A DNA stretch of 64,000 nt, taken from assembly GCA_964591375.1 (NCBI GenBank), contig CAZQAU010000006.1, positions 1 to 64,000 on the forward strand, given 5' to 3'. Of the stretch, positions 18,340 through 26,337 are shown piece by piece. This DNA comes from CAYYYG01 sp964591375. GTDB taxonomy: Bacteria; Patescibacteriota; Microgenomatia; UBA1406; GWC2-37-13. Every line of letters starts with the position of its first letter. The stretch's first letter is position 1. The notes under the pieces were generated by a model. The model saw only the letters and a list, made by a program, of their open reading frames with translations, was not told the origin of the DNA and did no database searches. Both the position numbers and the translations under genes were made by a program.

Positions 18340-18368
18340 ATTATAGGAAATTTAAGCGATGATAACAA
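18340..18368 (-). promoter_or_regulatory. Promoter of the candidate small RNA
   Basis: Minus-strand TTGTTA (18368-18363), 17-bp spacer, TATAAT (18345-18340). Confidence 0.55.
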
Positions 18369-18462
18369 GAGTACTATCATTACTAATCTGTTACATATCT
18401 ATCATGAGAATATAATTATTGGTTTTTATAATAAACACACTTTTTATTAATCTGAAAATCGT

Positions 18463-18717
18463 ATGAAAAATAGTTTAATAGTAGCTGTAGTGACTCTCCT
18501 GCTAATGCCTATGTATATTTATTTTATGATAACTTTCGTTCTACCGTTTACATTAGAATATTCGCAGGTATTAGCATCTCTTATTTTTACCTCATGTGTA
18601 GTTATACCTGTATTTTATATGTGGTTTATATGCACAAAAATATATATTTCAATCATCAAACTTAAGAATAGAAAGCATAGTTTTTCTCTTACTAAATATA
18701 AGAGTAATTTCTCATAA
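18463..18717 (+). CDS. Small membrane protein of unknown function
   Basis: Protein of 84 aa with two long hydrophobic segments (about residues 4-29 and 36-63) and a Lys/Ser-rich C-terminal tail (KLKNRKHSFSLTKYK). No motif beyond this topology was recognised. TATAAT at 18427-18432 gives a predicted leader of about 24 nt without a Shine-Dalgarno sequence. It precedes the DUF4112 gene by 31 nt on the same strand, but that gene has its own -10. Coding status rests on frame length and a membrane-like composition. Confidence 0.6.
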   Translation: MKNSLIVAVVTLLLMPMYIYFMITFVLPFTLEYSQVLASLIFTSCVVIPVFYMWFICTKIYISIIKLKNRKHSFSLTKYKSNFS

Positions 18718-18748
18718 AAATCTTATATAAACAAATTATAGTTGTAAT

Positions 18749-19099
18749 ATGGAAAAACATTTAAAATTAGCATCTTCGGTAGCACATGCATTAGACAATC
18801 AGTTTGGGGTAGGTACATTTCGCTTTGGCTATGCATCACTTATTAATATAATACCTGGTGTTGGGGATATTTTAGATGCAGTACTTTCCTTTTATATAGT
18901 CTGGATAGCTATACAGATGCGGGCAAGAACAATGATTATTTTACAAATGGCTTGGAATATTTTAGTTAATTTTTTAATAGGATTATTACCATTTTACGGA
19001 GATTTTATTTACCTTATTCGTAAAGTAAATGTTAAAAACGTAGATCTTCTTAAAAAATATATGGCGGAAAAAAAAGATATTAGATACATTGTAGGTTGA
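18749..19099 (+). CDS. DUF4112 membrane protein
   Basis: Protein of 116 aa matching the DUF4112 pattern: GYASLINIIPGVGDILDAVLSFYIV in the first half and NILVNFLIGLLPFYGDFIYLIRKVN in the second. These two IPGVGD/LPFYGD loops are the family hallmark and sit between hydrophobic helices. The function of the family is unknown. TATAGT ends 6 nt before the ATG, so it is probably a separate leaderless transcript. Two nucleotides separate its stop from the convergent methyltransferase gene. Confidence 0.9.
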   Translation: MEKHLKLASSVAHALDNQFGVGTFRFGYASLINIIPGVGDILDAVLSFYIVWIAIQMRARTMIILQMAWNILVNFLIGLLPFYGDFIYLIRKVNVKNVDLLKKYMAEKKDIRYIVG

Positions 19100-19100
19100 A

Positions 19101-19820
19101 TTATATGACTTTTTTATTGGCTTCGTACGCAGCAATCCCGACTGCAATAGAAAGGTTTAAAGAATCGACTTCGTTATTTTGTGGAATACGAACGCTATTT
19201 CCAATTTTTAAGTATTCATTTCCTAAACCTTGGCTTTCATTGCCAAACACTAATGCATAAGGTGCTTCAAACTTTATTTCCGGTAATGTATGTTTTGCAT
19301 TCGTCATAAACGTATATATCTGATTGTCAAATTTATTAAGGTATTCTCCAAAACTTTGAAAATACTGAAACCTGATACGAAATAATGCGCCCATCGAGGA
19401 ACGGATTACCTTCGGATCAAAGACATCGACCGCTGGTCGGACTAATGCCAAGTCATATAAACCAAAACCTAACATAGAACGAATAATGGTACCTACGTTA
19501 CCCATATCGCTTGGATTTACCAAAACAAGATGATTTGTGCCTGGAGTGATGGAGTTTTCGTATTTTTCAAATACTCCAATTGCGTAGGTATTTTCATTTT
19601 GAGCCATTTTTTGAATCAATCCGTCACTATATTTAACAGAAATATTACGTTTTTGACATGTTTGCAATAGTTCGGCAACTCCTTTATTATCTTTGCCCCG
19701 CGGACTTAAAATAACTTTTCGCATCAAAGATGGCTGATAATGCAATAGTTCAAGTGTGGGATAAACACCGTAAGTATAAGAATACGTATTTTTCTTTTTA
19801 TATTTATCAAGAGTAGACAT
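19101..19820 (-). CDS. TrmH/SpoU-family RNA 2'-O-methyltransferase
   Basis: SPOUT-fold SAM-dependent enzyme that methylates ribose 2'-OH in rRNA or tRNA. The three SpoU motifs are present: NPSDMGNVGTIIRSMLGFG, LVFGNESQGLG and IPQNNEVDSLNLSIAVGIAAYE. The N-terminal part (MSTLDKYKKKNTYSYTYGVYPTLELL) is the substrate-binding region of TrmH/RlmB-type proteins. The RNA target is not decidable from sequence. ATG 19820 is preferred to a longer frame from 19838 because TATACT lies 8 nt before it. Confidence 0.93.
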   Translation of the reverse strand: MSTLDKYKKKNTYSYTYGVYPTLELLHYQPSLMRKVILSPRGKDNKGVAELLQTCQKRNISVKYSDGLIQKMAQNENTYAIGVFEKYENSITPGTNHLVLVNPSDMGNVGTIIRSMLGFGLYDLALVRPAVDVFDPKVIRSSMGALFRIRFQYFQSFGEYLNKFDNQIYTFMTNAKHTLPEIKFEAPYALVFGNESQGLGNEYLKIGNSVRIPQNNEVDSLNLSIAVGIAAYEANKKVI

Positions 19821-19878
19821 ATTCCTATAGTATATCAAATTACAATCAAAAAAGGTTTAATCGTACAATATATGAACT

Positions 19879-20403
19879 ATGAAAGCAATTTTGGCAAAAA
19901 TTTGGAAAGCAATGCGACTACCAAAATCTATGCAACTTATTGTTATGCGTTTCAGTAACGATCAGTTTCTGATTGGTGTTACCGGGGTTATTTTTAACAA
20001 TAACAATGAAGTAATGTTGTTTAAACATACGTATCGTACAGTGGCGTGGAGCTTACCGGGAGGGTATTTGAAAGCGGGTGAACATCCAAGACGCGGACTG
20101 CGACGAGAAATTCAGGAAGAGTCAGGTTTACAGGTAACGATTATACAAAACATCGGTACACAGGAAGACTCTTCTACAGCAAGAATTGATATGGCTTATT
20201 GGGGGATTGTTAAAGGAGGGACTTTTAGAGCAAGTGAAGAAGTGTCTGCCTGTCAATTTTGTACCATTGAATCTCTGCCCGAACTTATCGATGGACAAAA
20301 AGAGCTCATTATATCGGCCTTGGAAAGAAAAAAGCACCATGACAGCCGTAAGCGTTGGCAAAAAATAAAATCAGCAGTATCTCAGCTTTTTAATGCTTCC
20401 TAA
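19879..20403 (+). CDS. Nudix hydrolase
   Basis: Protein of 174 aa. A complete Nudix box (GGYLKAGEHPRRGLRREIQEESGL) follows a beta strand carrying SLPGG, so it should be an active Mg-dependent pyrophosphohydrolase. The N-terminal helix is basic, and a C-terminal Lys/Arg-rich helix (ERKKHHDSRKRWQKIKSAVSQL) extends past the fold. Substrate unknown. TACAAT lies 9 nt before the ATG. It is divergent from the SpoU methyltransferase gene, with 58 nt between starts. Confidence 0.9.
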   Translation: MKAILAKIWKAMRLPKSMQLIVMRFSNDQFLIGVTGVIFNNNNEVMLFKHTYRTVAWSLPGGYLKAGEHPRRGLRREIQEESGLQVTIIQNIGTQEDSSTARIDMAYWGIVKGGTFRASEEVSACQFCTIESLPELIDGQKELIISALERKKHHDSRKRWQKIKSAVSQLFNAS

Positions 20404-20410
20404 ACAAATT

Positions 20411-20465
20411 TCTGTTAAGTTTCTTACACGCTTTTAATTATTCTTATCTCTTTATTTAATACAAT
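20411..20465 (+). promoter_or_regulatory. Upstream region of the lmo0937-like gene
   Basis: TACAAT at 20460-20465 is a plausible -10, giving a leader of about 45 nt. Further up, TCTG (20411-20414) and TCTT (20422-20425) lie 11 bp apart, a degenerate version of the TCAG-N7-TCAG repeat seen before the genes at 22506 and 31088. The match is weak. Confidence 0.35.
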
Positions 20466-20516
20466 CGAGCTAACTAATTGTCCGGTTACTAATTTTACAA
20501 GAAGGAGGTGATTGAA

Positions 20517-20663
20517 ATGGGTTTACTTGATATTGTACTAATAATTCTTATTATATCTTGGCTTGGTGGTTTTTCATTACGCTTAGGTGGTGGGCTTATT
20601 CATATTCTATTGGTAGTTGCTTTAATTGTTCTAGTCGCGCGATTATTGGGTGTAAGTATTTAA
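20517..20663 (+). CDS. lmo0937-family mini membrane protein
   Basis: Protein of 48 aa: a first helix (residues 3-16), a Gly-rich turn with LRLGGGLIH and a second helix ending in VARLLGV. This is the pattern of the lmo0937/DUF5670 family (LWLLG, then GGGLIHxLLVIALIVLLIRL), small hydrophobic proteins often linked to envelope stress. The ribosome-binding site is unusually strong: AAGGAGGTGATT, a near-complete complement of the 16S rRNA 3' end, ends 4 nt before the ATG. An intrinsic terminator follows 13 nt after the stop, so this is a single-gene unit. Confidence 0.9.
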   Translation: MGLLDIVLIILIISWLGGFSLRLGGGLIHILLVVALIVLVARLLGVSI

Positions 20664-20676
20664 CTCTAAGATAGAT

Positions 20677-20716
20677 GCTGTAGAGGCAGAAAAATACTGT
20701 CTCTACAGCTATTTTT
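20677..20716 (+). terminator. Intrinsic terminator after the lmo0937-like gene
   Basis: GCTGTAGAGGCAG (20677-20689) pairs with CTGTCTCTACAGC (20697-20709), a 13-bp stem with one G-U pair and an A-rich 7-nt loop, followed by TATTTTT. Confidence 0.88.
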
Positions 20717-20741
20717 CAGGTACGAGCGTATAATTAACCAT

Positions 20742-21422
20742 ATGAAGATATTAGTTGTTGAAGATGAACATCGTATTGCACAAGCAATAAAAAAAGGACT
20801 TGAACAGGAACTGCATGCGGTTGATATAGCTTATACAGGTCCAGATGGTTATGATTTTGCTTCTACAGAGAATTATGATCTGATTATTCTTGATCGTATG
20901 TTACCAGAAATGGATGGTATGCAAATATGCTCTAAACTACGTCAGAAAAAAAATCACACGCCAATTTTGATGCTCACTGCAAAAGGACAAATTGGTGATA
21001 AGGTTCAGGGGCTTAATGCAGGTGCAGATGATTATATGACTAAACCGTTTGCATTTGCTGAATTAATTGCACGTGTAAAGGCACTAACACGGAGACAAAA
21101 AAATCCAGTTGTCACTGATATTGTGATTGCTGATTTATCACTTAACACTCAAACATATGAAATTAAGCGAGATGGTAAATACATACAGCTTTCCAATAAA
21201 GAATTTTCTCTATTATCATACATGATGCGTCATCCCAACACTGTGTTAACAAAAGATCAAATTATTCAAAATGTCTGGGATTACGATGCAGATATTTTAC
21301 CCAATACAGTTGAAGTATATATACGTAATTTGCGTAATAAAATAGATAGCCCATTCAAAAATAGAAAGACATTAATACATACAGTGCGAGGATTTGGTTA
21401 TAAAATTGGAGAACATATATAA
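20742..21422 (+). CDS. OmpR/PhoB-family response regulator
   Basis: Protein of 226 aa: receiver domain with the acidic pair Glu7-Asp8, phosphoacceptor Asp51 (IILDRMLPEMDGM), Thr in MLTAK and Lys in MTKPF; then a winged-helix DNA-binding domain from about residue 125 (YIQLSNKEFSLLSYMMRHPNTVLTKDQI, ending TVRGFGYKI). Its kinase follows with a 1-nt overlap, then a MacA/MacB-like efflux operon it probably controls: TCAG-N7-TCAG direct repeats precede 22506 and also 31088. TATAAT ends 7 nt before the ATG, so the mRNA is predicted to be leaderless. Confidence 0.95.
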   Translation: MKILVVEDEHRIAQAIKKGLEQELHAVDIAYTGPDGYDFASTENYDLIILDRMLPEMDGMQICSKLRQKKNHTPILMLTAKGQIGDKVQGLNAGADDYMTKPFAFAELIARVKALTRRQKNPVVTDIVIADLSLNTQTYEIKRDGKYIQLSNKEFSLLSYMMRHPNTVLTKDQIIQNVWDYDADILPNTVEVYIRNLRNKIDSPFKNRKTLIHTVRGFGYKIGEHI

Positions 21423-22441
21423 TGTTTCAATCTGCTCGTCTTAAATTAACTGCCTGGTATTTACTGATAATTATGTTTATCAGTATTTTTTTTAGCTTTA
21501 TTATTTATAGGTTTTTGACTAATGAACTTCAACGGTTCGCTCTTACCCAACGATATCGCATTGAACGTCGCTTAAATGAAACTACACCAGAACTTCGTTT
21601 CCGTATACCAATGCCCCCTGATCCACAACTTATTGAGGAAGTAGAAAATCGCATTATTATTATTCTGGTCATGATTAATGGCGTTATATTAATTGCTTCG
21701 GGGGGAATTGGTTATTTTCTTGCTGGTCGAACTCTGAAACCTATAAAAGATATGATGGAGGAACAAAATCGTTTTACTGCAGATGCTTCTCACGAATTTA
21801 GAACGCCACTGACAGCCTTAAAAACTAATATAGAGGTCACCTTAGCGGACAAAAATTTATCCATTACTGAAGCAAAAAAAGTATTGCACGAAAGTTTAGC
21901 AGATGTTAACGATTTACAAACATTATCTGATGCATTATTGCAGTTGGCTCATTATCAAACAGTAAATGGCAATTTATACGAAGCAATTTCTATCAAAAAT
22001 ATCATTGAAAATTCTCTTAAGAAAGTGCAACTCCAAGCTAAGCAAAAGAAGATTGTTTTGAATAATACGGTTGAAGATAAAACATTTGAAGGGGATTTTC
22101 AAAGAATTTCCGAATTAATGGTTATCCTTTTGGACAACGCTATCAAATATAGTCCAGAAAAAAGCACTGTCACGATACTATCAAAACATACAGATTCTCA
22201 TATACATATATCAGTTACGGACCAGGGAGTTGGAATTGCGGAAAAAGATATTCCTCATATTTTTGATCGATTTTATCGCGCAGACAAATCTCGATCAAAA
22301 AATAGAGTATCCGGATATGGTCTGGGTTTATCGATTGCAAAAAAAATAATTAATGAACATCGTGGTTCTTTGAGTGTGAAAAGCAAAGTTAATAGCGGGA
22401 CAACGTTTGGAATTTCACTTCCGGTTAAACAAAAAAAATAA
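21422..22441 (+). CDS. Membrane sensor histidine kinase
   Basis: Protein of 339 aa. Two helices (about residues 11-31 and 77-100) flank a short, about 45-residue outer loop; there is no HAMP domain of normal length (AGRTLKPIKDMMEEQ is a remnant). HisKA carries His124 in DASHEFRTPLTAL. HATPase_c has the N box (LLDNAIKYS), G1 (DQGVGI), F box (FDRFYRADKS) and G2 (GYGLGLSIAKKI). Translation is coupled to the regulator (TAATG). The small sensor loop suggests detection of an envelope or membrane signal; the ligand is unknown. Confidence 0.95.
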   Translation: MFQSARLKLTAWYLLIIMFISIFFSFIIYRFLTNELQRFALTQRYRIERRLNETTPELRFRIPMPPDPQLIEEVENRIIIILVMINGVILIASGGIGYFLAGRTLKPIKDMMEEQNRFTADASHEFRTPLTALKTNIEVTLADKNLSITEAKKVLHESLADVNDLQTLSDALLQLAHYQTVNGNLYEAISIKNIIENSLKKVQLQAKQKKIVLNNTVEDKTFEGDFQRISELMVILLDNAIKYSPEKSTVTILSKHTDSHIHISVTDQGVGIAEKDIPHIFDRFYRADKSRSKNRVSGYGLGLSIAKKIINEHRGSLSVKSKVNSGTTFGISLPVKQKK

Positions 22442-22463
22442 CGTATATAAATTAATAATTTAT

Positions 22464-22494
22464 TCAGTAATTTTTCAGATTGTTAGATTATAGT
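22464..22494 (+). promoter_or_regulatory. Predicted response-regulator box and promoter of the efflux operon
   Basis: TCAG at 22464-22467 and 22475-22478 form a direct repeat with 11-bp period, typical for tandem binding of OmpR-family regulators. It replaces a -35 element ten bp before TATAGT (22489-22494). A repeat of the same form precedes the gene at 31088. Confidence 0.5.
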
Positions 22495-22505
22495 ACAGAT
22501 CAGAT

Positions 22506-23828
22506 ATGAAAAACGTTTTATTACCTGTAACAAAAGCTAAAGAATGGTTTGTCAGCAGATCTTTGCTCATGAAAGTAGTGATAATTTTGGTAATTGGGTT
22601 TATCGGTTGGTATGGATATTCGAAAATGATAGCTTCTTCAAAACAAACCATTCAATATCAAACAGAAAAAGCTGCCAAAGGCACTCTCATCGTTTCGGTA
22701 AGCGCCTCCGGTAATGCGTTGACCTCCAATTTTATGGAGATTACTACTCAGGCGAGCGGAGTTATTTCTCAGGTATATGTTAAAGACGGTGATATTGTAA
22801 CGCAAGGACAAAAAATTGCTGATATTTCATTGGATCAGCAAGGACAGCAAAAACAAACATCCGCATGGGCCAGCTATCTTTCCGCTAAAAATAATTTAGA
22901 TTCTGCACAAACTAATATGTATACATTACAGTCTGATATGTTTACGAAATGGGAAAAGTACATGGATCTGGCACAAAATTCGACATATGAAAATTCAGAT
23001 GGTTCCCCGAATAAGGAAAACAGAACATTACCTGAATTCCATATCGCTCAAAATGATTGGCTAGCGGCGGAAGCCAAATATAAAAGTCAGCAATCAGTAA
23101 TTGCTCAAGCTCAGTCGGCATTAACCAATGCATGGACCTCTTATCAATTATCTTCATCATCTATCACTGCCCCTGCTGCGGGAACAGTCAATAATATTAC
23201 TATTGTTCCTGGTATGCAATTATCTGCTATATCATCTTCGGACTCTTCTTCCAGTAATACTTCACAAAGGGTGGCGATTTTACAAAATAAAGGTAATCCA
23301 TTTATTTCTGTTAATTTAACAGAAATCGATATACCAAATATCAAATCGGGTCAGAAAGCAACAGTTACCTTTGATAGTATTAAAGACAAAACATACACCG
23401 GTCGTGTAATGACGGTAGATCGTATTGGTAGTACAAGCAATGGCGTTACAAACTATCCAATAACTATACAGCTTGATACAGAAGTTGCACAAGTTCTTCC
23501 TAATATGTCGGCTTCCGCGAACATTATTATTGAGACTAAGGATAATGTGGTGCTGGTTCCGTCATCAGCGATCACAACACAGGACAGTCAGTCAACCGTC
23601 AAGATCATGAAGAATGGACAAGTACAAGAAACGCCAGTTGAAATAGGTTCCGCGTCGGACACACAGACAGAGGTACTTTCGGGAATATCTGAGGGAGATA
23701 CAATCATTACCAGTGTCACCACGACGGGGACACAAAGTGCCAGCAGCAGTACACAGTCGCCATTTAGCGGTTTTGGTGGTGGGGGCATGCGAACTGGTAG
23801 CAGCAATGCGATCCGTATCTCCAGATAA
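22506..23828 (+). CDS. MacA/HlyD-like efflux periplasmic-adaptor protein
   Basis: Protein of 440 aa with a membrane anchor (about 20-40), then a lipoyl-type half-motif (SGVISQVYVKDGDIVTQGQKI), a long alpha-hairpin region, the second half-motif (ITAPAAGTVNNITIVPGMQL), a beta-barrel with FDSIKDKTYTGRVMTVDRIG, and a membrane-proximal domain. The tail is Ser/Gly-rich with FGGGGM. It links a MacB-like transporter to outer structures; a CPR cell with one membrane would use it in the wall or surface layer. Four nucleotides separate it from the ATPase gene. Probably under control of the upstream two-component system. Confidence 0.92.
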   Translation: MKNVLLPVTKAKEWFVSRSLLMKVVIILVIGFIGWYGYSKMIASSKQTIQYQTEKAAKGTLIVSVSASGNALTSNFMEITTQASGVISQVYVKDGDIVTQGQKIADISLDQQGQQKQTSAWASYLSAKNNLDSAQTNMYTLQSDMFTKWEKYMDLAQNSTYENSDGSPNKENRTLPEFHIAQNDWLAAEAKYKSQQSVIAQAQSALTNAWTSYQLSSSSITAPAAGTVNNITIVPGMQLSAISSSDSSSSNTSQRVAILQNKGNPFISVNLTEIDIPNIKSGQKATVTFDSIKDKTYTGRVMTVDRIGSTSNGVTNYPITIQLDTEVAQVLPNMSASANIIIETKDNVVLVPSSAITTQDSQSTVKIMKNGQVQETPVEIGSASDTQTEVLSGISEGDTIITSVTTTGTQSASSSTQSPFSGFGGGGMRTGSSNAIRISR

Positions 23829-23832
23829 TTAT

Positions 23833-24549
23833 ATGATTCAACTTATAAACATCACGAAAATCTATAAGACAGACGCTTTGGAAACTAAGGCTTTGGATAC
23901 TATTTCATTTGAAATAAAAAAAGGGGAGTTTGTGGCTATTATGGGACCTTCGGGGTCAGGAAAATCGACACTAATGCATATTTTAGGTGCTCTCGATGTC
24001 CCGACAAACGGAGAATATTTATTGGATGGAGAGAAAGTGAGCCGACTGACAGAAGATGAACTTGCAGATATTCGTAACCGTAAAATAGGATTTATTTTTC
24101 AGGCATTTAATTTGCTACCACGAACTTCTGCATTAAAAAATGTAATGCTTCCCCTGCGCTATGCAGGTTTACCTCAAGAAGAACGCATGATAAGAGCAAA
24201 AAAATATTTGGAGATGGTTGGATTGGGGCATCGTTTATATCACACATCTAATCAACTTTCAGGTGGCCAACAACAAAGGGTAGCTATCGCCCGGGGACTG
24301 GCTATGAATCCGAGTATTCTACTTGCTGATGAACCGACCGGAAATATAGCCTCGGCCCAGGCGGAGGAAATTATGGCTATCTTTCAGGATGTGAATAAAG
24401 ATGCCGGTCATACTATTGTCATGATTACTCATGAGCCGGATATCGCCGCTCATGCTAAAAGAATTATTATGATCCGGGATGGAAAAATAGTGAGCGATAA
24501 AACTAACACAAAGCAAATACAGGCAAAACGAAGTCCAACCACTGAATAA
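23833..24549 (+). CDS. MacB/LolD-type ABC ATPase
   Basis: Protein of 238 aa: Walker A GPSGSGKST, Q-loop (FQAFNLLPRTSALKNV), signature LSGGQQQR, Walker B ILLADEP and switch His in MITHE. The D-loop reads TGNIASAQ, where LolD/MacB ATPases have TGNLDSxT/S; the Asp is replaced by Ala. The paralog at 45087 retains GNLDSKTS. The longer frame from 23713 is rejected because it overlaps the adaptor gene by 116 nt and adds an unrelated N-terminus; ATG 23833 gives MIQLINITKIYKT, the normal LolD start. Confidence 0.93.
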   Translation: MIQLINITKIYKTDALETKALDTISFEIKKGEFVAIMGPSGSGKSTLMHILGALDVPTNGEYLLDGEKVSRLTEDELADIRNRKIGFIFQAFNLLPRTSALKNVMLPLRYAGLPQEERMIRAKKYLEMVGLGHRLYHTSNQLSGGQQQRVAIARGLAMNPSILLADEPTGNIASAQAEEIMAIFQDVNKDAGHTIVMITHEPDIAAHAKRIIMIRDGKIVSDKTNTKQIQAKRSPTTE

Positions 24550-24555
24550 AATAAT

Positions 24556-25782
24556 ATGAAAGAATTACTAGAAATATTTACAGAAAGTTTAGCAACACTA
24601 AGAGTCAATAAACTCAGAACAGGTTTAGCAATTCTGGGAATTATAATTGGAATTGGTAGTGTAATAGCTTTAGTGTCATTGGGCCAGGCCACACAACAGG
24701 CTATACAAAATCAGATACAGGCTTTGGGAGCTAATTTATTAACCGTCAATCCCGGTTCAATTAGTCAGGGAGGTGTACGAGGCGCAGCAGGTGGTGGGAC
24801 AACATTGACGAATGCGGATGCCGATGCTATTAAAAATTCGTCACAAATTACAACGATTCAAAATGTATCTCCTGAGGTCCAAAGTAGATCACAAGTTAAA
24901 GCAGGCAGAAATAATACTAATATTCAGATAATCGGAGCGACGAATGTTTATGCACAAGTACATAAAGTTACAGTAGCCAGTGGCACATTTATCAGTGATA
25001 ACGATAATAATAATTTGGCAAAAGTGATTGTACTAGGGCCGCAAGTAGTCACTGATTTATTTGGTGAGAATGCTAACGCTATTGGTCAGATGGTGCGCAT
25101 TAATAATACTTCATTACGGGTAATTGGTGTGACGACTTCCAAAGGTGGTACCGGTTTTCAAAATCCTGATAATATGGCATACGTTCCTTTAACAACAGCA
25201 CAAAAACAACTCTTTGGTCAATCATATTTAAACTCAATTGCCTTGGAAGCTAAAAGTGCAGATTTAATGATAGAAGCTCAGAACCAAGTGGGATATTTAT
25301 TACTTTCTCGACACAAACTCAGTGATCCTACTGAAGCAGATTTTTCAATTTTTTCTCAACAGGATATCCTTAATGCGGCTTCTTCGACCACGGGAACTTT
25401 TACAACCTTGCTTTCAGGTATCGCAGCTATTTCCTTGCTTGTGGGCGGAATCGGTATTATGAATATTATGCTGGTCACTGTTACAGAACGCACGCGAGAA
25501 ATTGGACTCCGTAAAGCACTTGGCGCCAAGCGTAATGTTATCATTACTCAATTTCTTATCGAGTCAATTATTCTCACCTTTACCGGAGGCATAATTGGTG
25601 TTGCAGCGGGTGTAGCTGTTTCCTATTTGTATTCCTATATCATGAGTTCTGTTTTTGTGATTTCACTAAATTCAATATTCTTAGCTTTTTTTGTATCAGC
25701 TGCAATAGGAATAGTGTTTGGATGGTATCCTGCGCATAAGGCGGCTATGCTTCAACCGATTGAAGCATTACGGTATGAATAA
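24556..25782 (+). CDS. MacB-type ABC permease (FtsX-like)
   Basis: Protein of 408 aa: first helix preceded by LRVNKLRTGLAILGIIIGIGSVIAL (MacB_PCD N-terminus), an extracytoplasmic domain of about 230 residues with the conserved VIVLGPQVVTDLFG and MAYVPLTTAQ segments, then three helices with GGIGIMNIMLVTVTERTREIGLRKALGA, the FtsX signature. It ends in PIEALRYE. Together with the adaptor and ATPase it forms a mechanotransmission-type transporter for peptides, toxins or lipoprotein-like substrates; the substrate is unknown. Confidence 0.95.
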   Translation: MKELLEIFTESLATLRVNKLRTGLAILGIIIGIGSVIALVSLGQATQQAIQNQIQALGANLLTVNPGSISQGGVRGAAGGGTTLTNADADAIKNSSQITTIQNVSPEVQSRSQVKAGRNNTNIQIIGATNVYAQVHKVTVASGTFISDNDNNNLAKVIVLGPQVVTDLFGENANAIGQMVRINNTSLRVIGVTTSKGGTGFQNPDNMAYVPLTTAQKQLFGQSYLNSIALEAKSADLMIEAQNQVGYLLLSRHKLSDPTEADFSIFSQQDILNAASSTTGTFTTLLSGIAAISLLVGGIGIMNIMLVTVTERTREIGLRKALGAKRNVIITQFLIESIILTFTGGIIGVAAGVAVSYLYSYIMSSVFVISLNSIFLAFFVSAAIGIVFGWYPAHKAAMLQPIEALRYE

Positions 25783-25831
25783 ATTTATATATATTAAGAA
25801 AATAAAAACATGATGAGAGGAGGTGAGGGAT

Positions 25832-26296
25832 ATGAAAAATAAAAAAGTGAGTTTGATAACAACAATATTTATAACAGTCATAGTAGGAGCTGCAGGTTTT
25901 TTGGGTGGCCTAAAATATTCAGAATCGCAGCGAAATACGTTTTTTCGTAATGGTACAGGGGGACAATTTCAGCAAGGTATGATGATGAGAGCACAATCAG
26001 GGCAGCAAGGTCGAGCACGATTTACAGGTGGAAGACCAGTCGTTGGCGAAGTTGTTTCACAGGATGATAAATCTATTACCGTGAAAATGATGGATGGAAG
26101 TAGTAAAATAGTTATACTTTCAAGCACCACAAAATACAGTAAATCTACAGATGTATCAAAAGCTGATCTTAAAGCGGGAGAACAAGTAGGTGTCTTTGGT
26201 ACCGATAATGCTGATGGTAGTGTTACCGCTCAAACTATTCAGTTGAATCCGACTTTTCGAGGTATGCAGGGTGGTCAACCACCTACACAACGCTAA
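25832..26296 (+). CDS. Secreted or anchored DUF5666-like protein
   Basis: Protein of 154 aa. A basic N-terminus and membrane helix (about 6-25) precede a Gln/Gly/Met-rich stretch (GGQFQQGMMMRAQSGQQG) and one small beta domain (VVGEVVSQDDKSITVKMMDGSSKIV, then DLKAGEQVGVFGTDNADGSVTAQTIQ), the DUF5666 pattern. Met-rich stretches can bind Cu(I), which would fit the neighbouring cupredoxin, but this is inference. AGGAGGTGAG lies 5-14 nt before the ATG; an in-frame GTG inside that site at 25823 is rejected as start. It follows the permease by 49 nt. Confidence 0.85.
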   Translation: MKNKKVSLITTIFITVIVGAAGFLGGLKYSESQRNTFFRNGTGGQFQQGMMMRAQSGQQGRARFTGGRPVVGEVVSQDDKSITVKMMDGSSKIVILSSTTKYSKSTDVSKADLKAGEQVGVFGTDNADGSVTAQTIQLNPTFRGMQGGQPPTQR

Positions 26297-26337
26297 TTAA
26301 AAATATATTTTTCTGAAGAAAGGAGGTGTTAATAAAT

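Larger units (their letters stand above)
18061..18462. other. Intergenic region around the scaffold gap
   Basis: No protein gene was found here. It contains sequence able to form small hairpins left of the gap (GCAG-AAGAA-CTGC; GTATAC-A5-GTATAT), the 100-N gap, a candidate small RNA with promoter and terminator on the minus strand, an ATGATA/TATCAT dyad (18359-18364, 18375-18380) over that promoter's -35, and a TATAAT at 18427-18432 that may serve the plus-strand gene at 18463. Confidence 0.6.

Noticed and set aside
23713..23832. Longer start of the MacB-type ATPase at 23713
   Set aside because: It lies inside the adaptor gene in another frame and encodes an unrelated, low-complexity N-terminus.
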